A stretch of 64,000 nucleotides of DNA from assembly GCA_041397525.1 (NCBI GenBank), contig JAWKWL010000007.1, positions 62,001 through 126,000 of the forward strand. Reading direction: 5' to 3'. Positions within the stretch are counted from its first letter, which is position 1, and every line of letters begins with the position of its first letter. Below the pieces are notes generated by a model. That model searched no databases. It was not told the origin of the DNA and saw nothing but the letters and a program-made list of their open reading frames with translations. The stretch is from BOKV01 sp041397525 (GTDB taxonomy: Bacteria; Pseudomonadota; Alphaproteobacteria; Rhizobiales; Rhizobiaceae). Position numbers and translations under genes: made by a program. Positions 58,904 to 64,000 of the stretch are shown one piece after another.

Positions 58904-61078
58904 TCACCCACCCCGCGAATTGGAACGGCGGGCAAGATGCGCCACGACATTCTCGATCATTCGCATTCCTGCGTCGCCGCCCAGCGACATGATCGATTCG
59001 GGGTGGAACTGCACCGCTGCGACGGGTTCCGTACGATGCTCGATCCCCATGACAATGCCGTCGCTGGTTTGCGCCGTTATCGTGAGTTCCTTTGGCAGCC
59101 TGACCGGATCGGCAAAGAGCGAGTGGTAACGCCCGATGGTGATCTCCTTGTCGAGACCGGAAAACACGATGCCCGGTTTCAACACCTTGATGCGTGAAGG
59201 CTTTCCATGCATCGGGATTGCCAATTGCCGCAACTCGCCGCCATAGGCTTCTGCCAGCGCCTGCAGGCCAAGGCAAACACCGAAAACCGGCAGGTCGCGT
59301 TTGCGCGCCTGCGTGATCGTGCGCTTGCAGTCGAAGTCGGTTGGTGTTCCCGGCCCCGGCGAGAGCACGACCAGATCCGGCTTGACCGTTTCGAACACAT
59401 CATCTCCGATCGGAGTTCGAACAGTCGTGACACTGGCTCCCGTCTGACGGAAATAGTTGGCCAGCGTATGCACGAAGCTGTCCTCGTGATCGACGAGCAG
59501 GATGCTGATCCCCTCCCCGACCCTGGCCACTGAGCGCACCTGTCCCGCGTCATTCGACTTGCCGGCCTCGCGCACGGCGGCAATCATGGCTGATGCCTTC
59601 AATTCCGTCTCGCGCTCTTCCTCGGCAGGGTCGGAATCGAACAGCAGCGTCGCTCCGGCCCTGATTTCGGCAATGCCTTGGTTGAGCCGCACCGTGCGCA
59701 ATGTCAGGCCGGTATTCATGTCACCGTTGAAATTGACCATGCCGATCGCGCCGCCATACCAGGCGCGCGGGCTCTTTTCCTTTTCCTCGATATAGCGCAT
59801 CGCCCACAGCTTCGGCGCACCGGTAACCGTAACCGCCCAGGCATGGCTCAGGAAGCCGTCAAACGCATCCATGTCCGGGCGAAGCCGTCCTTCGATATGG
59901 TCGACCGTATGAATGAGACGCGAATACATCTCGATCTGCCGCCGCCCGATCACCCGCACGCTGCCCGGCTCGCAGACCCGGCTCTTGTCGTTGCGATCGA
60001 CATCCGAGCACATCGTCAGCTCCGACTCGTCCTTTTTCGAATTGAGCAGTTTCAGGATCTGCTCCGAATCCTCAATGGCATCCCGCCCGCGCTTGATCGT
60101 GCCTGAAATCGGGCAGGTCTCGATGCGCCGTCCCGAAACACGGACGAACATTTCCGGCGATGCACCGATCAGGAATTCATTGTGCCCCAGATTGATGAAA
60201 AACGAATAGGGCGACGGGTTGATGGTCTTTAGTTTGCGCGAAATTGCTGATGGCAAAGTGGCGCATCGCTCGTAGAAAGTCTGGCCGGGCACCACTTCGA
60301 AAAGGTCACCGCGCTTGAATTTTTCCTTGGCTGCCTCGACTATCCTGGCATATTCGCCGGGAACATGATCGCCCCGCGGAGGGTCAACTTCCGCTGCAAC
60401 AAAGGGATGCTCCTCACCGCCACGGGCGAGACCGCGCGTGGATTTGCCAAGGGCTTCGAATTCATACCGGTCATGCCAGGCTATTGCCTGATGGTGATCC
60501 ACAACCAGGATTTCATCCGGCAAAAACAGGACGACGTCCCGCAGCGTTTCCGGTCTCGCCAGCCGCTTTTCGATATTCTCAAACTGGAAGGCGAGATCAT
60601 AGCCAAATGCGCCATACAGACCGATATTGGGATCATCCGCGCTGAAGAACAGGTCAACGACAGCGCGGACTACTGAAAACACGGTCGGCGCACGCGAACG
60701 CATTTCCTCGCTCATGATCCTGCCCGCTTCACGAACAACGAGTTCAAGCCTTGACCCATTGCGGAAAGCGCTGGCGATATGGTCATGCCCGGCAAGATGC
60801 GTCTCTACGGCATCCAGAAGCACAAGCCCGCGATCATTGTAAGCAATTACCGACACCGACCGGCCGCGTGCCTCAATGCCGAGTGGCGGGTCAACGACTG
60901 CCGTGTCCCAGCGCGTATAGCGGCCTGGATACTCATAATTGGAGGAAAACACCGCCCCCCGCCTGCTGTCTATCCGGTCGAGCATGTCGGATATTGCTGA
61001 ATGATAGGTAGCGGGAAAGCTCTCCCGTTCGACCTTGACCCCACCCCTGGTGGTGTATGCTATGGGCTGCGAAACCAT
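58904..61078 (-). CDS. trpE(G): Fused anthranilate synthase TrpE(G)
   Basis: A 724-residue fusion of both subunits of anthranilate synthase, the entry enzyme of tryptophan synthesis, as known from rhizobia. Residues about 1-510 are the chorismate-using TrpE part, with the core RRIETCPISGTIKRGRDA, CSDVDRNDKSRVCEPGSVRVI and TGAPKLWAMRYI. From about 530 to 724 is the TrpG glutamine amidotransferase: LLVDHEDSFVHTLANYF, the nucleophile in VFGVCLGLQAL, and the His/Glu pair in AVQFHPESIM. A Trp-rich leader and attenuator precede it, so its expression responds to charged tRNA-Trp. It is convergent with mntH. Confidence 0.96.
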   Translation of the reverse strand: MVSQPIAYTTRGGVKVERESFPATYHSAISDMLDRIDSRRGAVFSSNYEYPGRYTRWDTAVVDPPLGIEARGRSVSVIAYNDRGLVLLDAVETHLAGHDHIASAFRNGSRLELVVREAGRIMSEEMRSRAPTVFSVVRAVVDLFFSADDPNIGLYGAFGYDLAFQFENIEKRLARPETLRDVVLFLPDEILVVDHHQAIAWHDRYEFEALGKSTRGLARGGEEHPFVAAEVDPPRGDHVPGEYARIVEAAKEKFKRGDLFEVVPGQTFYERCATLPSAISRKLKTINPSPYSFFINLGHNEFLIGASPEMFVRVSGRRIETCPISGTIKRGRDAIEDSEQILKLLNSKKDESELTMCSDVDRNDKSRVCEPGSVRVIGRRQIEMYSRLIHTVDHIEGRLRPDMDAFDGFLSHAWAVTVTGAPKLWAMRYIEEKEKSPRAWYGGAIGMVNFNGDMNTGLTLRTVRLNQGIAEIRAGATLLFDSDPAEEERETELKASAMIAAVREAGKSNDAGQVRSVARVGEGISILLVDHEDSFVHTLANYFRQTGASVTTVRTPIGDDVFETVKPDLVVLSPGPGTPTDFDCKRTITQARKRDLPVFGVCLGLQALAEAYGGELRQLAIPMHGKPSRIKVLKPGIVFSGLDKEITIGRYHSLFADPVRLPKELTITAQTSDGIVMGIEHRTEPVAAVQFHPESIMSLGGDAGMRMIENVVAHLARRSNSRGG

Positions 61079-61128
61079 GCTTGCCGATCCCTGTATCCGT
61101 TTGCCTTCATCCAGAAGTGCAACGCGGG

Positions 61129-61167
61129 AAAAAAAATAAAGCCGCCCGGAGTTTCCTCCAGCGGCTT
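61129..61167 (-). terminator. trp attenuator (terminator hairpin)
   Basis: On the minus strand AAGCCGCTGGAG and CTCC-GGGCGGCTT pair around GAAA, and T-rich TTTATTTTTTTT follows. It sits between trpL and trpE(G), as in a classic attenuator. The duplicated segment TGCGCGCATGA (near 61180 and 61250) and CATGCGCA in trpL could form the competing antiterminator. Confidence 0.88.
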
Positions 61168-61205
61168 CAAATCCCTCATGCGCGCACGGGTGACCATCGG
61201 CCGCT

Positions 61206-61250
61206 TCAGCGGACCTGCCACCACCAGATGTTTGCGCATGTTGTCTTCAT
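61206..61250 (-). CDS. trpL: trp leader peptide
   Basis: An ORF of 14 codons, MKTTCANIWWWQVR, with three consecutive Trp codons (61218-61226), 38 bases before the attenuator hairpin. Rhizobial trpE(G) genes are known to have such a leader with a Trp run. Ribosome stalling on these codons at low Trp-tRNA would favour antitermination. In Sinorhizobium the released leader RNA and peptide also act in trans. The Shine-Dalgarno is weak (TAAAG, about eight bases upstream). Confidence 0.88.
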   Translation of the reverse strand: MKTTCANIWWWQVR

Positions 61251-61606
61251 GCGCGCATCTTTACTTGGCTGGTTGTGACTGTGCAAGAGGGGGAATTGAC
61301 AACATTGAAGAGGGAGACCCGATCCGGGCGGATTGGAGCGGGCCTCCCTTTCACTTTACCTGCCACGAAACAGTTTCGCTGGCAGGTACACGCTGTGCCG
61401 AGGATTTAGCAGGGGGATCAGCACATCGTGTCTCGCATCGGCATCTCTGCCGTGTGTTCATTTGTTAAATATAACTATAGGTTGTATTTGTAAAGATATC
61501 GTTAACGCTCTGATTGCACGTGAAATTTTCACGATTTTTCACGAATGCATATTTTTTCGTAATAAAATCAATGGATTAATTGACAGCATCAAAAGCCGGC
61601 CATCGT
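61251..61606. other. Region upstream of trpL, AT-rich in its right half
   Basis: No gene is recognised in these 356 bases. The part nearest trpL should hold its promoter; TTGTCA on the minus strand near 61294 is a -35 candidate. From about 61440 the sequence becomes AT-rich. It contains an interrupted palindrome CGTGAAA-T-TTTCACG at 61519-61533 and a third TTTCACG at 61537-61543, which may be a regulator site. Confidence 0.4.
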
Positions 61607-62503
61607 CTAGAGATTGATACCGCCGTCAACATGCGCCTTTTCTTCCGGCTCAACGTGAATGGTGATTCGCGCTCGTCCAACTTGCTTGCGCAATGCGTCT
61701 TCTATCCGGTCGCAGATCGAATGTGACTCGCTGACGCTTGTATCGCCCGGTACGACCAGATGAAATTCGATGAAGGTAACAGGTCCGGATCGCCGCGCCT
61801 TGAGATCATGCGCTTGCAAGGCGCCTGCCCCTGCCCCGGCAATGGCTTGCTCGATTGCCGCGATGGTTTCCGTGTCTGGTGCAGTATCCATCAGGCCACC
61901 AACAGAAACCTTGAGCAATTGCCAACCCGACCACAGGATATTGAGCGACACCAGGATCGCCAGTAACGGATCAAGCCATGCAATTCCGGTAGCCAGCGCC
62001 AGAACAATGCCGACAAGCACTCCCGATGATGACATTACATCAGCGAACAGATGCCAGCCGTCTGATTCGAGCGCAGTCGATCTGAGTTTGCGGCCCTGGC
62101 GGATCAGGACATAGCACCATGCCGCATTGATCACGCCGGCTGCAATATTGGCTGCAAACGCACCTGCAGGAACCTGCAATACTGCCTGGTGCCGGATCGC
62201 GTCAAACGCAGCCGCGAAGATCGACCATGCAGCAGCACCGATCAGGATGGCTTCAAGCATGGCAACGAAATATTCCGCCTTTTCATGCCCATAGGGATGA
62301 TCGTCATCGGCAGGCCGGTTGGCGTAAAGGATCGCACCCCATGCCGCAAAAGCCGTGACAACATTGACGACGCTTTCCACCGCATCGGAAAACAGCGCGA
62401 CACTGCCCGACAGCCATGCGGCAAGCGATTTCAACGCCAGTACGACAACGGCAACGATGATGCTTTTCCAGGCGATCGAGGCTGCTTGCATTCCATGTTC
62501 CAA
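61607..62503 (-). CDS. Cation diffusion facilitator transporter
   Basis: A 298-residue CDF efflux protein with six helices and a C-terminal cytosolic domain. Transport-site residues appear in ALFSDAVESVVN (helix 2, Asp and neighbouring Glu) and in DGWHLFADVMSSSG (helix 5, His and Asp). The segment DDDHPYGHEKAEYF is the usual loop after helix 2. The C-terminal metal-binding part is FIEFHLVVPGDTSVSESHSICDRIE. Such pumps export Zn, Fe, Co or Mn by proton exchange; because mntR and mntH lie about 3 kb away, manganese efflux is possible but not shown. Confidence 0.9.
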   Translation of the reverse strand: MEHGMQAASIAWKSIIVAVVVLALKSLAAWLSGSVALFSDAVESVVNVVTAFAAWGAILYANRPADDDHPYGHEKAEYFVAMLEAILIGAAAWSIFAAAFDAIRHQAVLQVPAGAFAANIAAGVINAAWCYVLIRQGRKLRSTALESDGWHLFADVMSSSGVLVGIVLALATGIAWLDPLLAILVSLNILWSGWQLLKVSVGGLMDTAPDTETIAAIEQAIAGAGAGALQAHDLKARRSGPVTFIEFHLVVPGDTSVSESHSICDRIEDALRKQVGRARITIHVEPEEKAHVDGGINL

Positions 62504-62540
62504 AACAAAAACCCCGCAGGGAATGACCTTGCGGGGTTTA
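62504..62540 (-). terminator. Rho-independent terminator of fhs
   Basis: AAACCCCGCA (62509-62518) and TGCGGGGTTT (62530-62539) form a perfect 10-bp stem, and on the minus strand TTTTTGTTTTGG can serve as T-tract. It is 51 bases past the fhs stop and before the CDF gene. Confidence 0.88.
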
Positions 62541-62590
62541 ACATTGACGCCACCCGGATCAAAGCCCGGATTGACGTGACCAGGCCTTGA

Positions 62591-64000
62591 TCAGAACAGA
62601 CCCTCGACATTGCCTTCGTCATTGAGACGAATGACTTCCGCGGAAGGAACCTTCGGCAGGCCCGGCATGGTCATGATCTCACCGCAGATCGCGACGATGA
62701 AGCCTGCGCCCGCAGAAAGCCGCACCTCGCGCACCGGGACCGAGTGTCCGGTTGGCGCACCACGCAGGTTGGGGTCAGTCGAAAACGAATATTGTGTCTT
62801 CGCCATGCAGACCGGCAGATTGCCATAGCCCGCTGCTTCCCAGGTCTTGAGCTGCTCGCGCACCGACTTGTCCGCAATTACCTCATCGGCATGATAGATG
62901 CGCTTGGCAACCGTCTCGATCTTCTGGAACAGCGGCATGTCGTCTGGATAGAGCGGCGCGAAGTTCGCAGCGCCGCTTTCAGCCAGCGACACCACCTTGC
63001 GCGCCAGATCCTCAATGCCTTCCGAACCCTTGGCCCAATGCTTGCAGAGGATCGCTTCCGAACCCTGCGAGGCAACATATTCCTTCACCGCCGCGATTTC
63101 GGCCTCGGTGTCCGAAACGAAGTGGTTGATAGCCACGACGACCGGCACGCCAAAACCCTTTGTATTGGCGATGTGACGGCCCAGATTGGCGCAGCCCTTC
63201 TTGACCGCCGCCACATTCTCCGCGCCCAGATCAGCCTTTGCGACACCGCCATTCATCTTCATCGCGCGCACAGTGGCCACGATCACAGCGGCTGCAGGCT
63301 TCAACCCTGCCTTGCGGCACTTGATGTCGAAAAACTTCTCGGCCCCAAGGTCGGCACCGAAACCGGCCTCTGTCACCACATACTCACCTAGCTTGAGCGC
63401 TGTCGTGGTTGCGACCACCGAATTGCAGCCATGTGCGATATTGGCAAACGGTCCGCCATGTACGAAGGCAGGATTGTTTTCCAGCGTCTGCACGAGATTC
63501 GGCTGCATCGCATCTTTCAGCAGCACCGTCATTGCGCCGTCCGCCTTGATGTCGCGGCAATAGATCGGGCTCTTGTCGCGGCGATAGGCAACAACGATGT
63601 CGCCAAGGCGCTTTTGCAGGTCAGCCAGGTCCTTCGACAGGCACAGGATTGCCATCACTTCCGATGCGACCGTGATGTCAAAACCGGTCTGGCGCGGAAA
63701 GCCGTTCGACACACCACCGAGCGAGGTCACCACGTCACGCAGTGCCCTGTCGTTCATGTCCATGACGCGGCGCCATGTCACGCGGCGCTCGTCGATATGC
63801 AGTTCATTGCCCCAATAAATATGGTTGTCGATCATCGCCGACAAAAGGTTGTGCGCCGAGGTAATGGCATGGAAGTCGCCGGTGAAATGCAGGTTCATTT
63901 CTTCCATCGGCACGATCTGCGCATAGCCGCCGCCGGCAGCACCACCCTTCATGCCGAAATTGGGTCCGAGCGATGCTTCGCGGATGCAGATGACGGCCTT
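62591..64000 (-). CDS. fhs: Formate--tetrahydrofolate ligase (5-prime end outside the window)
   Basis: The last 469 residues of formyltetrahydrofolate synthetase are visible; the frame stays open to the window edge, so about 90 N-terminal residues are missing. Enzyme: formate plus THF plus ATP to 10-formyl-THF, cytosolic one-carbon metabolism. Identified by KAVICIREASLGPNFG (just before the edge), EEMNLHFTGDFHAITSAHNLLSAMIDNH, NPAFVHGGPFANIAHGCNSV, GFGADLGAEKFFDIKCR, VPVVVAINHFVSDTEAEI and the C-terminal GAGFIVAICGEIMTMPGLPKVPSA. A strong terminator follows. Confidence 0.97.
   Translation of the reverse strand, partial: KAVICIREASLGPNFGMKGGAAGGGYAQIVPMEEMNLHFTGDFHAITSAHNLLSAMIDNHIYWGNELHIDERRVTWRRVMDMNDRALRDVVTSLGGVSNGFPRQTGFDITVASEVMAILCLSKDLADLQKRLGDIVVAYRRDKSPIYCRDIKADGAMTVLLKDAMQPNLVQTLENNPAFVHGGPFANIAHGCNSVVATTTALKLGEYVVTEAGFGADLGAEKFFDIKCRKAGLKPAAAVIVATVRAMKMNGGVAKADLGAENVAAVKKGCANLGRHIANTKGFGVPVVVAINHFVSDTEAEIAAVKEYVASQGSEAILCKHWAKGSEGIEDLARKVVSLAESGAANFAPLYPDDMPLFQKIETVAKRIYHADEVIADKSVREQLKTWEAAGYGNLPVCMAKTQYSFSTDPNLRGAPTGHSVPVREVRLSAGAGFIVAICGEIMTMPGLPKVPSAEVIRLNDEGNVEGLF

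Noticed and set aside
59207..60106. Plus-strand frames opposite trpE(G)
   Set aside because: They are shadows of the well-conserved trpE(G) coding sequence, with no start signals or similarity.
1..64000. tRNA, rRNA, insertion sequences and prophage genes
   Set aside because: I looked for typical T-arm sequences such as GGTTCGAATC, transposase motifs and integrase motifs on both strands and found none that held up; a tRNA search program would be needed to exclude an unusual one.

Overview
The window looks like a chromosomal segment of an alphaproteobacterium of the order Hyphomicrobiales (Rhizobiales), perhaps a marine relative of Phyllobacteriaceae or Ahrensiaceae. The evidence is gene content and order: lgt, a MidA-type methyltransferase, pgeF, prs, rplY, pth and ychF in a row; petABC near trmL and hemF; a fused anthranilate synthase trpE(G) behind a Trp-codon leader; and the DUF1285, NUDIX, CCA-transferase block divergent from moxR. 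Coding density is high and GC fairly high. No rRNA, tRNA, CRISPR array, IS element or phage gene was recognised. Most of it is core genome with a few accessory patches.

Layout. 1-3200: the tail of a sensor kinase, then minus-strand YbjN-like gene, proC, csaA and a small exported PAAR-like protein, with ubiK upstream. 3200-13600: plus-strand run of an exported caspase-like protein, lgt, midA-like, pgeF, an atypical M24 protein, a lipoprotein, prs, rplY, pth, ychF. 13676-21400: accessory-looking stretch with a 1021-residue RTX protein carrying a von Willebrand A domain, a tiny Tyr-rich exported protein, and membrane proteins, one containing a low-complexity Ala/Phe tract coded by a DNA tandem repeat beside a perfect 15-bp inverted repeat. 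21425-24842: apt and the cytochrome bc1 genes petABC. 25127-26938: an ABC-F ATPase.

26945-34535: a compact six-gene minus-strand run (two ABC exporters, both subunits of an aconitase-X enzyme, an MFS and a DMT transporter), several joined by short overlaps. This is the most system-like and least explained part of the window. 34665-39427: trmL, hemF, DUF1059, CCA-adding enzyme, NUDIX, DUF1285. 39650-46470: a MoxR/DUF58/DUF4159/membrane protein operon. 46568-54763: cell-wall L,D-transpeptidase and assorted housekeeping or hypothetical genes.

54938-64000: amino-acid and metal metabolism. leuA is preceded by an 18-residue Leu-rich leader ORF and trpE(G) by a 14-residue leader with three consecutive Trp codons and a clear attenuator hairpin, so both are probably controlled by ribosome-mediated attenuation. 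mntR and mntH are divergent around two copies of a TAGCATATG-type operator, fitting manganese-dependent repression. A cation-efflux gene and the 3-prime part of fhs close the window.
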